Notes: a model not told the origin generated them from the sequence alone. A stretch of 64,000 bases of DNA from Bacillus sp. SLBN-46 (GCF_031453555.1 NZ_JAVIZM010000001.1:3107001-3171000), one strand, 5' to 3'; shown: positions 35,920 to 45,379, counted from the stretch's first letter. Translations and numbers: made by a program.

Positions 35920-37041
35920 TTAACTCTGAAAGGGCCTTATTTCATAATCCCTTTTAGAGTTAGCGCTAAGGCTTAATTGAACCATTTTTGAAACGATTGC
36001 ATCACCCATTTCAATGGTAGTGGAAGTACCGCCTAGGTCAGGTGTTCTTATTTTTCCATCTATTAATACTCCTTCAATAGAATCGAGAATTAACTTTCCT
36101 ACATCAGGGAGTGCGAGATGGTCCATCATAATACTTACGCTCCAAATAGAGGCGATTGGATTGGCAATCCCTTTTCCTGCAATATCTGGAGCAGAACCAT
36201 GTATCGGTTCAAACATAGAGGGGTAAATACGCTCCGGATTGATGTTGCCAGACGGAGCCAACCCTAACCCTCCAACGATAGCCGCACCTAAATCTGTTAG
36301 AATATCTCCAAACAAATTACTTCCCACAACCACATCCAAGGCTTCAGGTCTGGAAATAAAATAAGCAGCAAGTGCATCAACATGGTAGAGTTGTGTTTTT
36401 ACATCAGGATAATTATTGCCTATTTCTCTCACCATCTCATCCCAAAAGGGCATGGTAAAGTTGATCGCATTTGATTTTGTTGCCACTGTAAGGTTCTTCT
36501 TCGACCTTTTCTCTGCCAATGAAAAAGCATAGTTTAAAATTCTTTCAGAACCATACCTTGTAAATATGTTATTTTGCACAGCTAGTTCATATGGGGTTCC
36601 CTCATGAACGCGTCCGCCCATATTGGAATACTCCCCTTCGGTATTTTCCCTAACGACAACGAAGTCAAGATCTTCATGGGTTTTATACCTCAATGGGCTT
36701 TCTATACCTTGAAGGAGCTTAATTGGCCGCAAATTCACATACTGTTGAAATTTCCGGCGAATGGGCAAAATCAACTCCCAGACCGATATGTGATCCGGAA
36801 CAGATTTTGCACCAACAGCCCCAAATAGAATAACGTCAAAATCTTTTAAAATATCTAACCCATTCTCAGGCATCATTCTTCCATTTTGAAGATAAAACTC
36901 ACACCCCCAATCAAAAGATTCACAAGAGATAGTAATACCGCCGTGTATCTCTTCCGCTTTTTTTAATATCTTTATGGCCTCATTCATCACTTCTGTGCCA
37001 ATTCCATCCCCCGGAATTAAAGCAATTGAAAAGTGCTGCAA
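35920..37041 (-). CDS. Isocitrate/isopropylmalate/tartrate dehydrogenase-family decarboxylating enzyme
   Basis: A 373-aa beta-hydroxyacid oxidative decarboxylase close to the tartrate dehydrogenase (YcsA) subgroup. IALIPGDGIGTEVM opens the NAD fold. The substrate-site residues follow in the NLRPIKLL region and VVRENTEGEYSN, and GSNLFGDILTDLGAAI carries the metal-binding Asp pair. A TTG at 37041 is 8 nt after AAAGGAG and is preferred over an ATG inside the ribosome site. In the pantothenate route the equivalent step is dimethylmalate to 2-oxoisovalerate plus CO2. Tartrate or 3-isopropylmalate are alternatives, but no leu genes are near. Confidence 0.88.
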   Translation of the reverse strand: MQHFSIALIPGDGIGTEVMNEAIKILKKAEEIHGGITISCESFDWGCEFYLQNGRMMPENGLDILKDFDVILFGAVGAKSVPDHISVWELILPIRRKFQQYVNLRPIKLLQGIESPLRYKTHEDLDFVVVRENTEGEYSNMGGRVHEGTPYELAVQNNIFTRYGSERILNYAFSLAEKRSKKNLTVATKSNAINFTMPFWDEMVREIGNNYPDVKTQLYHVDALAAYFISRPEALDVVVGSNLFGDILTDLGAAIVGGLGLAPSGNINPERIYPSMFEPIHGSAPDIAGKGIANPIASIWSVSIMMDHLALPDVGKLILDSIEGVLIDGKIRTPDLGGTSTTIEMGDAIVSKMVQLSLSANSKRDYEIRPFQS

Positions 37042-37113
37042 ATCTATCACTCCTTTCATTTAAATTATTTTAAAAACAACCTAATTAGATTAAGCTTTTT
37101 TAGGGATTCTTAT

Positions 37114-38562
37114 TTAATCAACACTTTTTATTTTTATCGCGATATTTTTTAATTGAGTATAATTTTGTAAAGCTTCTACTCCTTTTTCACGGCCAATTCC
37201 GCTTTTTTTATAGCCACCAAAAGGAAGCTCTACCCCACCAGCTGCTCCATAATCATTGATAAAAACCTGTCCGCTTTTCACTTTACTGGCTATTCTATGT
37301 GCCCGTGATAGGTCATTTGTCCAAATTCCTGTTACGAGACCATAAGAGGTTCCATTTGCTAAGTAAATAGCTTCCTCTTCGGTATCAAATTCAAATACGG
37401 TTAATACGGGGCCAAAAACTTCTTCTTGAGCAATTTCACTAGATGGAGAAACATTTTCAATAATGGTTGGTTCAAAATAATAACCTTCATCCAACTCTTC
37501 TACCATTGCTTGCTTTCCGCCAATAATGACACGTGCACCTAGCTCTTTTGCTCTCTCGACCATAGCTAGTATTCGCTCAAACTGCCTCTTTGAAATAATT
37601 GGACCCAGCTCACTGTCATTGATCCCAGGGCCAATTTTTATCCTTTTCATTCTCTCTGCCAATTTCGCAATCATTTCATCTTTAATTTTGGAGTGAACTA
37701 ACAACCTGGAGCCGGCTGAACAAGTTTGACCCGCGTTTTGAATAATCGCACGGGTAACCCATGTAACCGTTTCATCTAGATCACAGTCAGGAAAAACAAT
37801 TTGTGGTGATTTCCCTCCCAGCTCCAGTGTTACTGGAACTATATTTTTAGCCGCAGATATCATAACACTCGTACCAGTGCTAACTGAACCAGTAAAAGTG
37901 ATATGATTGACATCTGGATGATTCACCAGTGCTGCTCCTGCTTCAGAACCATATCCTGTTACAACTTGAAGAGCACCTCCCAGGACTTCTATTTCAGAAA
38001 ATATTTCGGCTAACTTTATTGCCGACAATGGAGTATCTTCAGCCGGTTTCACTACGACTGTATTTCCAACCGCTATGGCAGCCGCCACACCCCTAGATGT
38101 GATCTGAAGTGGATAATTCCAAGGGATAATTTGAGCACAAACCCCCATAGGTTCCCGAACCGTATAGTCAATCACATTTGGCGCTACTGGGATTGTTTCT
38201 CCAAACATTTTGTCTGCCATACCAGCATAATACTCAAAATAGCGCGCACTACTTTCTACATCACTTCTAGCTTGTGAAAGAGGCTTCCCTGTGTCCAACG
38301 TCTCAATCATGGCAAGCTCCTCAAATCTTTCACGAACTTTTCGTGCAACTTCATAAAGAGCATTTCCTCTTATACTTGGTTTTAATGATTGCCATTCACT
38401 GGATTCAAATACATTCTTCGCGGCTTCTACAGCTAAATCAATATCTTCTTTTCCTCCCCTGGGAACTGTGCCAATAACTTCATGATTGGCAGGATTATAA
38501 GATGAAATAAACTCACCTGAAACGGACTTCACCCATTTTCCATTAATATACATTCTATTCAT
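37114..38562 (-). CDS. NAD(P)-dependent aldehyde dehydrogenase, first gene of sigma-54 operon
   Basis: A 482-aa ALDH-superfamily enzyme. IIPWNYPLQITSRGV binds the cofactor; TLELGGKSPQIVF contains the catalytic Glu and AGQTCSAGSRLLVH the catalytic Cys. FEPTIIENV and PFGGYKKSGIGRE are further signatures. The ribosome site GGAGG precedes the ATG. It is the gene nearest the sigma-54 promoter at 38629-38645, about 65 bp upstream, so it leads the transcript. It could oxidise aldopantoate (semialdehyde of pantoate) to dimethylmalate; the substrate is inferred. Confidence 0.92.
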   Translation of the reverse strand: MNRMYINGKWVKSVSGEFISSYNPANHEVIGTVPRGGKEDIDLAVEAAKNVFESSEWQSLKPSIRGNALYEVARKVRERFEELAMIETLDTGKPLSQARSDVESSARYFEYYAGMADKMFGETIPVAPNVIDYTVREPMGVCAQIIPWNYPLQITSRGVAAAIAVGNTVVVKPAEDTPLSAIKLAEIFSEIEVLGGALQVVTGYGSEAGAALVNHPDVNHITFTGSVSTGTSVMISAAKNIVPVTLELGGKSPQIVFPDCDLDETVTWVTRAIIQNAGQTCSAGSRLLVHSKIKDEMIAKLAERMKRIKIGPGINDSELGPIISKRQFERILAMVERAKELGARVIIGGKQAMVEELDEGYYFEPTIIENVSPSSEIAQEEVFGPVLTVFEFDTEEEAIYLANGTSYGLVTGIWTNDLSRAHRIASKVKSGQVFINDYGAAGGVELPFGGYKKSGIGREKGVEALQNYTQLKNIAIKIKSVD

Positions 38563-38628
38563 TCTTAACCTCCGTTTTGGTATGGCTATGATTCTAATAA
38601 AATCTCGTAACTGTTATAACTAAGATTG

Positions 38629-38645
38629 TGCAAGTTTCGTGCCAA
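38629..38645 (-). promoter_or_regulatory. Sigma-54 (-24/-12) promoter
   Basis: On the minus strand TTGGCAC, 5 nt, TTGCA matches the TTGGCAC-N5-TTGCW consensus exactly, including GG at -24 and GC at -12. It lies 65 bp upstream of the ALDH start. The neighbouring gene encodes a sigma-54 activator. Confidence 0.92.
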
Positions 38646-38680
38646 GGTTAAAAATTCAGAAATGATAGAATTATCAAATA

Positions 38681-38708
38681 AAAAACAAGGGTTTTTATCC
38701 CTGTTTTT
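38681..38708 (-). terminator. Terminator after the sigma-54 activator gene
   Basis: Complementary AAAACAAGGG / CCCTGTTTTT-type arms lie between the activator stop and the sigma-54 promoter, isolating the regulator transcript from the operon. Confidence 0.55.
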
Positions 38709-38715
38709 AAAAGGC

Positions 38716-38756
38716 GATGTTTTAAACTGCAACATAGAGTTGCTTTTTGAAACATC
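38716..38756. promoter_or_regulatory. Nested inverted repeat, candidate enhancer (UAS) for the activator
   Basis: GATGTTT...AAACATC outer arms contain an inner GCAAC-N5-GTTGC palindrome (38729-38743). It is centred about 100 bp upstream of the -12 element, the usual place for a sigma-54 enhancer, and touches the end of the activator gene. Binding is inferred. Confidence 0.6.
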
Positions 38757-40599
38757 ATATATTATATTCTTTAATTTTTCTCCAAAGGGTGGAACGGTCT
38801 ATTCCGAGTGATTGTGCTGCTAACTTTTTATTATTCTCAAATTTTTCTAATGTCGTGAGTATGAGTTCTTTTTCCTTATTTTTAATACTTTGTTTATTTG
38901 TAGCTTCTCCTGATAACTTCTTTCTCCTTATTTTTTCAGAAAGAAATTTCGCTCCCTGAAGCCTTAAACTATTACTCTCTTCAAGGACCACCATCCGTTC
39001 AATTGTGTTCCTTAATTCACGAATATTACCAGGCCAGTCGTACTTCTGGAATAAACCAATTAATTCCTTTTCAACGGTAATGATTTTATTTTTTCTTTTT
39101 TCATTAAATTCATATAGAAAGGTCTCTACTAATTTAGGTATATCCGCTAAACGCTCGCGAAGAGGAGGCAATTCCAGAGCTAGTACATTCAAACGATAAT
39201 ATAAGTCAGAACGGAATTGTTTCTCATCCACTTCCTCCTCTAAATTTCGATTTGTTGCTGTAATGATCCGAACATCGACTGGTATGATTCGCTCACCGCC
39301 AACACGCCTAATCGTTCTTTCCTGAAGTACTCTTAATAATAGAGCTTGAATTCGTAAAGGAATCTCACCAATTTCATCCAAAAACAGTGTACCACCATGT
39401 GCAAGTTCAAATAAACCCGGCTTTCCTTCTTTAAGAGCGCCTGTAAATGTGCCTTTCTCATATCCAAATATTTCACTTTCAAGAAGATTTTCTGGCAGTA
39501 CTGCGCAATTCACAGCTACAAATGGACCGAGCGATCGATGACTTGCAGAATGAATACCTTGAGCAAATAATTCTTTACCAGTTCCAGACTCACCTGTGAT
39601 TAAAACTGTAGATTCTGTTTCAGCAAATTTTCTTGCAAGCTCTTTTGCCTCGATTATTTCCTGTGTTTCCCCAATAACATCACTTAGTCGATACTTTGCC
39701 TCTAAGCCATTTTGATGAAGCTTTTTTCGGAGTTGTAATTCTACTTTTTGAATATCTGTAATTTCTTTGAAGTTTGAAACGGCTCCGACAATTTTCCCTT
39801 TGACGATAACCGGAGATCGATTAATAACAATTTGACGACCTCCTACAGTTGCAATATCTCCCCTTTCCATCTTCCCAGCTTTCAAAATTCGTAACATATC
39901 GGATTGTGGGATGAACTCTGTGATGTTTCGCCCCTTCATATCCTCATCAACACCTAAGATCATTTTTGCATGGTCATTAACCAATCTAATTTTTCCGGCT
40001 CTATCAATTGCAACAACTCCATCATGCGTTGAATTGACGATCGCATCTACTTGATACCTTTCTTTAAACATTTCCTCAATTAAGTTCGTTAATGATCCTG
40101 CTAGCTGTAAAAAAGGAATAACAGAAGTGAAAGAAGGCATTATGAAATGTAAATTTTTAATTAGTGGGTTAGATAATAAGCCTTTCATCCATATTGGGGC
40201 TAAATAAACATGATTTTGCTTAATTGTAGGAGATTGTTTTTCTGTCAAAAAGGAGATTTGAATCTGATCATTTGCAACATGTTCCGCGTATTCTTTTCTC
40301 AACCACTCGATTTCTTCATTTGATGTTATAAATGAATACTCTCTTTGTTCTGGGATTTCAAACAATACCTTAATAGACTTTCTTATATCTCCAATAGTTA
40401 TCGGGATAGGAATAATCGGAAAAGAAAGACCCTCTAGTTCTTTCTGAAAAATTGCAGGTGTTATAATAACCATTGGATTCATAATTTGATCTAGTATGGA
40501 GTTAATTGAATAAAAACTAGCAGTTTGGTATCCCAAATCTAGTAATAATTTTTTTATTTTGTCTTCATATAAATCATTCATTTTAAAAAGAGCTATCAT
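38755..40599 (-). CDS. Sigma-54-dependent transcriptional activator (PAS, AAA+, Fis HTH)
   Basis: A 614-aa enhancer-binding protein. Residues 1-170 form an N-terminal sensory region ([16 protein letters not shown] recalls PrpR_N-type ligand domains). A PAS domain follows at about 185-290, with [18 protein letters not shown]. The AAA+ domain has Walker A GESGTGKE, the sigma-54 loop GTFTGA and Walker B FLDEIGE. The last 45 residues form a Fis-type HTH ([19 protein letters not shown]). It lies upstream of and co-directional with the catabolic operon that has the sigma-54 promoter, so it almost certainly controls it. The ligand may be pantothenate or pantoate. Confidence 0.93.
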   Translation of the reverse strand: MIALFKMNDLYEDKIKKLLLDLGYQTASFYSINSILDQIMNPMVIITPAIFQKELEGLSFPIIPIPITIGDIRKSIKVLFEIPEQREYSFITSNEEIEWLRKEYAEHVANDQIQISFLTEKQSPTIKQNHVYLAPIWMKGLLSNPLIKNLHFIMPSFTSVIPFLQLAGSLTNLIEEMFKERYQVDAIVNSTHDGVVAIDRAGKIRLVNDHAKMILGVDEDMKGRNITEFIPQSDMLRILKAGKMERGDIATVGGRQIVINRSPVIVKGKIVGAVSNFKEITDIQKVELQLRKKLHQNGLEAKYRLSDVIGETQEIIEAKELARKFAETESTVLITGESGTGKELFAQGIHSASHRSLGPFVAVNCAVLPENLLESEIFGYEKGTFTGALKEGKPGLFELAHGGTLFLDEIGEIPLRIQALLLRVLQERTIRRVGGERIIPVDVRIITATNRNLEEEVDEKQFRSDLYYRLNVLALELPPLRERLADIPKLVETFLYEFNEKRKNKIITVEKELIGLFQKYDWPGNIRELRNTIERMVVLEESNSLRLQGAKFLSEKIRRKKLSGEATNKQSIKNKEKELILTTLEKFENNKKLAAQSLGIDRSTLWRKIKEYNI

Positions 40600-40801
40600 C
40601 GAATCACCCCTGAATAAAGAAAGTAAATAAGATAGATTAAAGTAATAATTTTTTGTATTTTTTAAATATTCTCTTTTTTATAATAAATTTAATTTTCCTA
40701 TCTGTAAACTTTCAATGATTCTTGTCTAGATTATAAAAGAAGGAAAATCGCTCTGACTAAAAGAATTAACATAAAGGATTATAAAAATAGAGGTGAATGC
40801 G

Positions 40802-41629
40802 ATGTTAACACAGGAAGAATTAGCTAGCATAAAAGAACTTCAGGAGATTTGCGAGAAAGATGGAGGATTTCAACTGAAGCTTAATTATGACATGCTTAAA
40901 AATAGATCAGGACAGGTTAAAGAAGACTTTCTTCATTATGAAGATGACCAGCTTGTCGGTTTCCTTGGTAGTTATGATTTTGGCAATAAAGTAGAGCTTT
41001 GCGGAATGGTACATCCCGATTACCGCAGAAGAGGTATTTTTACTAGATTACTTGAAAAAGGAATTGAGGAAGCTAAGAGGCGAAATATCAAGAAGATTTT
41101 ATTAAATGCTCCAAGCAACTCCCTATCGGCGAAGAATTTTTTAACAGCGATCCCTTGTACGTTTTATGTAGCAGAATATCAAATGAAGTGGCACAATGTG
41201 GAGCTTTCCGAGGATCCTTCTGTTACTTTAAGGCCTTCTACCACAACAGAGGATTTCGAAGCAGAAATACAGCTTGAAGTCTCGGCCTTTGGATTTAATG
41301 AGGACGAAGCACGACGGTTCAATCAGCAGATTAGGGAAAACAGTAGGGATCAAAACTTTATTATTGAAGCGGATGGAAAAACTGCCGGAAAAATACGCGT
41401 GGATGAAGCAAATGGAGAAGCTTGGATTTATGGCTTTGCCGTGTTTCCTGAATTACAGGGAAAAGGAATTGGTAGAAAGGCATTAACAAAGGTTGTAAAA
41501 ACGGAAAACCAAAAAGGACTCTCCGTTTTTCTAGAGGTCGAAGCTAAAAATGCACATGCCTTAAAGCTGTATGAATCTTGTGGCTTTAGAAGCTACCACT
41601 CACAGGATTACTATAAATATACTATCTAG
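40802..41629 (+). CDS. Tandem GNAT-domain acetyltransferase
   Basis: A 275-aa protein with two GNAT folds. The first has VHPDYRRRGIFTRLLEKGIEEA at about 75-95; the second has VFPELQGKGIGRKAL followed by ALKLYESCGFRSY. Both contain the R/Q-x-x-G-x-G/A acetyl-CoA loop, though the first is RRRGI. The substrate is unknown. The ATG at 40802 is 8 nt after AGAGG; a GTG 9 nt upstream overlaps the ribosome site. It is divergent from the sigma-54 activator and ends at a terminator, so it is probably unrelated to that operon. Confidence 0.88.
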   Translation: MLTQEELASIKELQEICEKDGGFQLKLNYDMLKNRSGQVKEDFLHYEDDQLVGFLGSYDFGNKVELCGMVHPDYRRRGIFTRLLEKGIEEAKRRNIKKILLNAPSNSLSAKNFLTAIPCTFYVAEYQMKWHNVELSEDPSVTLRPSTTTEDFEAEIQLEVSAFGFNEDEARRFNQQIRENSRDQNFIIEADGKTAGKIRVDEANGEAWIYGFAVFPELQGKGIGRKALTKVVKTENQKGLSVFLEVEAKNAHALKLYESCGFRSYHSQDYYKYTI

Positions 41630-41655
41630 TATCTGTTTACGAAATAATAAATGAA

Positions 41656-41688
41656 GAAACCCATTCAATTTTTTAATGAATGGGTTTC
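41656..41688. terminator. Bidirectional terminator
   Basis: GAAACCCATTCA and TGAATGGGTTTC arms enclose 9 nt between the convergent GNAT and secreted-protein genes. Confidence 0.75.
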
Positions 41689-41755
41689 CTCTTGATTTGA
41701 AATTTAACTCATTTTCTACTAACTTAATACGATCCAGCTAAATCCAGCCGCCTTT

Positions 41756-43393
41756 TTAATTACTAATCTCAATATCATCGAAATTAAGTCTTTTACCTGT
41801 TGTTCCTGAAACGACAATTCGGAATCGGGCGGGAGCCGTTTGACTAAGGGTGAAGGTTTTAACTGTTAGTGTAGACGTACTTGTATTTGTGCTCCCAATA
41901 TTTGTCCATGTCGAGCCACCATTGGTGGACATTTGCAGCTGCCAGCTTGCACCTGTATCGCTACCAAAATTGGCATGGAAAATTTTTATACTTTTTGCTC
42001 CACTTACATCAAAATTCATGGTTAGGGATCCAGATGCTTGAACACGGGCTGACTGTAGCCCTGTTTTCTTATCCGTCGATAAATTACCGATTAGAGCATT
42101 ATTAAAATACCAAGAACCACTTGCTAATGTAACATTTCCTGAAGAGTAGGCCGTTTTAGTACCAGACTCAAACTTTTCAGTTAATACAGTTGTCCCAACA
42201 GATCCGCTAGAACCATAGCCGTACGACCCGGATTTAAAGGTTGATGTATCATACCATTTATAGCCTGCCGCTGGTGCTGCCCAAGGTTCCGCTTCTGGCT
42301 CAGTAGATGTTTGGGGATTTTCCATTGATAGTAAGGAAGTTGGCTGATCAAGCTGCAATCCACTCACTTGAGACAATGCTGTGTAGCTTTCTTGTTTAGC
42401 TAACCAATCGATGATATTCACAAGCAATGTACCATCATTCTGTTCCTTAAACCCATCGTAGGTTGTCTTCGCTGTGCCTGTTTCCTCACGCAGGTACTTA
42501 GGAGTCGCGTCCTCTACCGGTGAAGAATCACCGATAAATGCTGCTTTTCCTAATCCTAGCTTGGAAACCGCTGCAAATGGGCCCTCCGCTCTCCCCCCGC
42601 CATTATACACTCCTTGATCGACAGCATTGCCCCAAGCCGTAGTTGTTGGAGGAAGATAGACAATCCCTTTTGCCTTGTATGGATCCGTAATGGCTAATGT
42701 AGAACCCGCATGCATGGCAACAGTAGAGACACCCGTAGTAATTCCAAACGCTTGACTTGATGCCACAATATCATTAGCTGTTACATCCCCAATCGCATTA
42801 TATCGGAATCGGATCCCAAAGTTGGTTGAAAGCCAGTCTGAACCTGTTACTCCTTGCATGGCTGCAGACGAAGCCTCCTCTGTGCTCATTCCTTTTGCAG
42901 GATTGGAATAGGCACCACGTCGGTAGCCATTAAAGACCTCTGATGCATCCCAGCGGTTTTTGTTGCGGTCCGCGTTATAATGGTCTCCAATAAAAAAGAT
43001 ACTTCCGCCATTCTGCACATATTGGATCATGGCAGCCTGTTCAGAACTTTTGTAAGGGATATTGGCTTCTCCAATAATAAATACATTGTAGCCTTGCAAG
43101 TCCTCATAAGTAATTGGAGTTGTTTTTCGCAGTTCTTTTGCATAATAGCCTTTGTTTGCTAAAGCATTGGCAAAATCAGAGAAACTCCCATCCAACACCC
43201 AATCGGCTGCACCAGCAGTTTGCCCATGTGTATTATCAAATAAGATTTTCTTTCCATTTGCTGTCCCAACTGGCTGCAGCTGTGGAGCAGGATCAAGTGC
43301 ATTCTCCGCTGATGCAAAAGGTGATTCAGATAAGAGCGTTGAAGAGAAAAGTAGAAGGATTATTGCAAAGATAGAAAAGCGTTGACGTGTCAT
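41756..43393 (-). CDS. Secreted ThuA/GATase-like protein with C-terminal beta-sandwich domain
   Basis: A 545-aa exported protein. Residues 1-30 are a Sec signal peptide (basic start, hydrophobic core, AxA site in SPFASAENA). Residues 48-335 resemble a glutamine-amidotransferase-like or DUF4350-type fold: KILFDNTHGQTAGAADW, VFIIGEAN, GGSIFFIGDHYNADR. The final 130 residues (from VLTEKFESGTK) are a beta-sandwich domain of the type found at the end of secreted nucleases and hydrolases. Catalytic residues were not identified, so it may bind rather than cleave. Start ATG at 43393 follows AAAGGAGTG. Confidence 0.75.
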   Translation of the reverse strand: MTRQRFSIFAIILLLFSSTLLSESPFASAENALDPAPQLQPVGTANGKKILFDNTHGQTAGAADWVLDGSFSDFANALANKGYYAKELRKTTPITYEDLQGYNVFIIGEANIPYKSSEQAAMIQYVQNGGSIFFIGDHYNADRNKNRWDASEVFNGYRRGAYSNPAKGMSTEEASSAAMQGVTGSDWLSTNFGIRFRYNAIGDVTANDIVASSQAFGITTGVSTVAMHAGSTLAITDPYKAKGIVYLPPTTTAWGNAVDQGVYNGGGRAEGPFAAVSKLGLGKAAFIGDSSPVEDATPKYLREETGTAKTTYDGFKEQNDGTLLVNIIDWLAKQESYTALSQVSGLQLDQPTSLLSMENPQTSTEPEAEPWAAPAAGYKWYDTSTFKSGSYGYGSSGSVGTTVLTEKFESGTKTAYSSGNVTLASGSWYFNNALIGNLSTDKKTGLQSARVQASGSLTMNFDVSGAKSIKIFHANFGSDTGASWQLQMSTNGGSTWTNIGSTNTSTSTLTVKTFTLSQTAPARFRIVVSGTTGKRLNFDDIEISN

Positions 43394-43605
43394 TTTTATC
43401 ACTCCTTTTGTGTAGTCCTCATAAAATTACCACACTACTATTGATAGAGTGTTAAAAATACGTAAAATTTAAAATTTTCCCAATATGAATCATACTACTT
43501 GATAGAAAAATGGGTAAAATTATGTTTTTTCAAAAAGTTTTTAGTTATTATAAAATAGTACAGAAACACTCTTTAGCCATCTAATCTATTAAAGGAGTAA
43601 ACACC

Positions 43606-44541
43606 ATGATACATAAACTAGACTTAAAATCTGAAAATCTACACGGATCATTCAGCAAGGATTACCAACCTATTTTAACAATTGATTCCGGTGACACCTT
43701 ACAAGTAAAAACTCCTGATATTGAATGGGGATATTCTAGTTCTAAAAATGAAGAAAGAGTAGTTTTTGAATCAGCGGTTAATGAAGAAGATCGTAGACAT
43801 CCGATGATTGGTCCAATCGCTATTCGTGGGGCAAAGCCTAGAATGGTGTTAGAGGTAAAATTGAATGATGTAGTGCCAGGCTGGTATGGGCGCAATTGGG
43901 CTGGCGGATTCAAGAATTGGCAGAACGATAGTGTTGGCTTATCTGAAACCGCAAGAATTCAGGTGGACTGGGAGTTAAATGCAACGACGATGACAGGGAC
44001 CGCCCAAATTGGCGGGAAGGCCTTCCACGTAGGACTTCAACCATTTATTGGATTAATGGGAGTCGCTCCTAGTGAACCTGGGGTTCATGTCACCTCCCCT
44101 CCTCGTTATTGCGGCGGGAATATTGATTGCAAGGAATTAGTCAAAGGCAGCACCCTGTATTTGCCGATTGGCGTAGATGGTGCATTATTTTCGATTGGGG
44201 ATGGACATGCCCTTCAGGGGGATGGTGAGGTTTCCGGGACAGCGATTGAGTGTCCGATGGACTTAGTGGATGTGACGTTGATTGTCAGAGATGATTTGGA
44301 GTTAACCATGCCTCGAGCCAAGACTCCTACAGGTTGGATTACCTTTGGTTTTAACGAAGATTTGAATGTGGCCGCTGCTACTGCCTTGAATGATATGATT
44401 GAGCTGGTCCAAGAGTTTTATGGTATAGAAAAGGTAGAGGCTATGGCCTTAGCTAGTGTCGCGGTTGACCTGAGAATAACTCAAGTGGTGAACGGTGCGA
44501 AAGGTGTGCACGCCGTTTTACCTCATGGTTCCATTAGATAA
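43606..44541 (+). CDS. Acetamidase/formamidase-family protein
   Basis: A 311-aa FmdA/AmdA-family enzyme. GPIAIRGAKPRMVLEV, PRYCGGNIDCKELVKGSTLYLP and GDGHALQGDGEVSGTAIE are the family's core metal and substrate blocks; they include the conserved GGN(I/M)D and GDGHAxQGDGE. It should hydrolyse formamide, acetamide or another short amide to the acid and ammonia. The ribosome site AAAGGAG lies 10 nt before the ATG. It is monocistronic, between the secreted protein gene and the cassette array. Confidence 0.92.
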   Translation: MIHKLDLKSENLHGSFSKDYQPILTIDSGDTLQVKTPDIEWGYSSSKNEERVVFESAVNEEDRRHPMIGPIAIRGAKPRMVLEVKLNDVVPGWYGRNWAGGFKNWQNDSVGLSETARIQVDWELNATTMTGTAQIGGKAFHVGLQPFIGLMGVAPSEPGVHVTSPPRYCGGNIDCKELVKGSTLYLPIGVDGALFSIGDGHALQGDGEVSGTAIECPMDLVDVTLIVRDDLELTMPRAKTPTGWITFGFNEDLNVAAATALNDMIELVQEFYGIEKVEAMALASVAVDLRITQVVNGAKGVHAVLPHGSIR

Positions 44542-44681
44542 TATAAAAAGGTGGCGAGAATTCCTTAAGGGGTTCTCTTATTGGGAGTTTTTATATTAAA
44601 ACACTTATAAGCACCCGATTTTAGTAAGAAAAGTCTCAAATAAAACAACTTAAATTTAGTAAACAAAGGGCACCGTTTTTC

Positions 44682-44707
44682 TAACGGGTTCCGTTTCCTG
44701 TCGCAAA
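44682..44707 (+). repeat. Left flanking inverted repeat of the cassette region
   Basis: TAACGGGTTCCGTTTCCT, then GTCGCAAA. The reverse complement occurs at 50804-50829 with two mismatches. It contains the TAACGGG found in the cassette boxes. The two copies flank the full array, about 6.1 kb apart. Confidence 0.75.
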
Positions 44708-44770
44708 ACTCGAAAATGTAGCCTAATTTGTACTGCCTTTTGTATCTGTTTTTGCAAATAAAAAATAAAA

Positions 44771-44794
44771 CGGCTCAGTTCACATACTGAGCCG
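44771..44794. terminator. Terminator at the left end of the array
   Basis: CGGCTCAGT and ACTGAGCCG arms with A- and T-runs on either side; minus-strand transcripts leaving the array would stop here. Confidence 0.75.
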
Positions 44795-44821
44795 TTTTTT
44801 ATATCCATTTTTGGCAGCTTG

Positions 44822-44850
44822 TTGAACAAACGCCCCCGTTAGTTGAATAA
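44822..44850 (-). repeat. Cassette box, right type, end of array
   Basis: TTGAACAAACG-CCCC-CGTTAGTTGAATAA is an imperfect palindrome with CGTTAGTT as one arm. It follows the stop of the first small gene. This is the best-preserved right-type box and has no left-type partner on its outer side. Confidence 0.75.
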
Positions 44851-44859
44851 GAACATAAC

Positions 44860-45021
44860 CTATTTATGATTTTCCCCAAATATTTTTAGTTCTTTTTTTA
44901 TTTCTTTAAGTTCAGACCTTAAAAGCTTAATCTGCTTAGAATTATCAATACCAAAACTGACAGCATAAACAATAATTAGAAATAGACCCAATATACCTAC
45001 TAAGCCGTAAATTATCCCCAT
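44860..45021 (-). CDS. Cassette gene 1: 53-aa single-TM protein
   Basis: A small gene of 53 residues with ribosome site AGGAG before the ATG. Residues 2-24 form a transmembrane helix (IIYGLVGILGLFLIIVYAV), followed by a charged, coiled-coil-like tail (LRSELKEIKKELKIF). No family was recognised. It lies between a right-type box and the first full repeat module, in the same orientation as the other cassette genes. Confidence 0.65.
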   Translation of the reverse strand: MGIIYGLVGILGLFLIIVYAVSFGIDNSKQIKLLRSELKEIKKELKIFGENHK

Positions 45022-45100
45022 AACCCTCTCACTCCTAAAATAAGTTCACTATACTAACGATACCATAATTTGGTAAGTGGTTGATTATTATTTTTTCTTT

Positions 45101-45179
45101 TTAAACAATCCTGCCCGTTAGTGGAACAAGCAAAAAAAGGCTGCCTCAGCAACCTTATCTTGCACTCGGTAATAGAACC
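45101..45179 (-). repeat. Cassette repeat module 1
   Basis: The left-type box at 45101-45130 contains CCTGCCCGTTAGT then AACAAG. On the minus strand it is preceded by a terminator (GGTTGC-TGAG-GCAGCC, then seven T). The right-type box at 45159-45179 is degenerate. It separates cassette genes 1 and 2. Confidence 0.7.
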
Positions 45180-45196
45180 AGGAATTAATGAACTTT

Positions 45197-45379
45197 TTAT
45201 TTTTTTCCTTTTTTATTTAGCCAAATAAAAAAGCTAATTAGTTCTCCCAGTAAATATCCTAGTATTGTTACCACAAAGATGGTCAAAAAATTTATTGGTA
45301 AATTTGTAAGAGAGACAATTATCCAGCCAACAAACATTACTAGGAGTTCCCACTTATCATTCCATAACCTTTTTAACAA
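45197..45379 (-). CDS. Cassette gene 2: 60-aa membrane protein
   Basis: A 60-residue protein with two hydrophobic helices (ELLVMFVGWIIVSLTNLPI and FLTIFVVTILGYLLGELISFF) and a basic end (NKKGKK). The start is TTG at 45379 with a GGGGAGAGG ribosome site a little far upstream. No known family was recognised. It is a typical small hydrophobic cassette product, with repeat modules on both sides. Confidence 0.6.
   Translation of the reverse strand: MLKRLWNDKWELLVMFVGWIIVSLTNLPINFLTIFVVTILGYLLGELISFFIWLNKKGKK

Noticed and set aside
35920..37041. Naming the enzyme LeuB or tartrate dehydrogenase outright
   Set aside because: The subgroup cannot fix the substrate, no leucine genes are adjacent, and the operon context points elsewhere.
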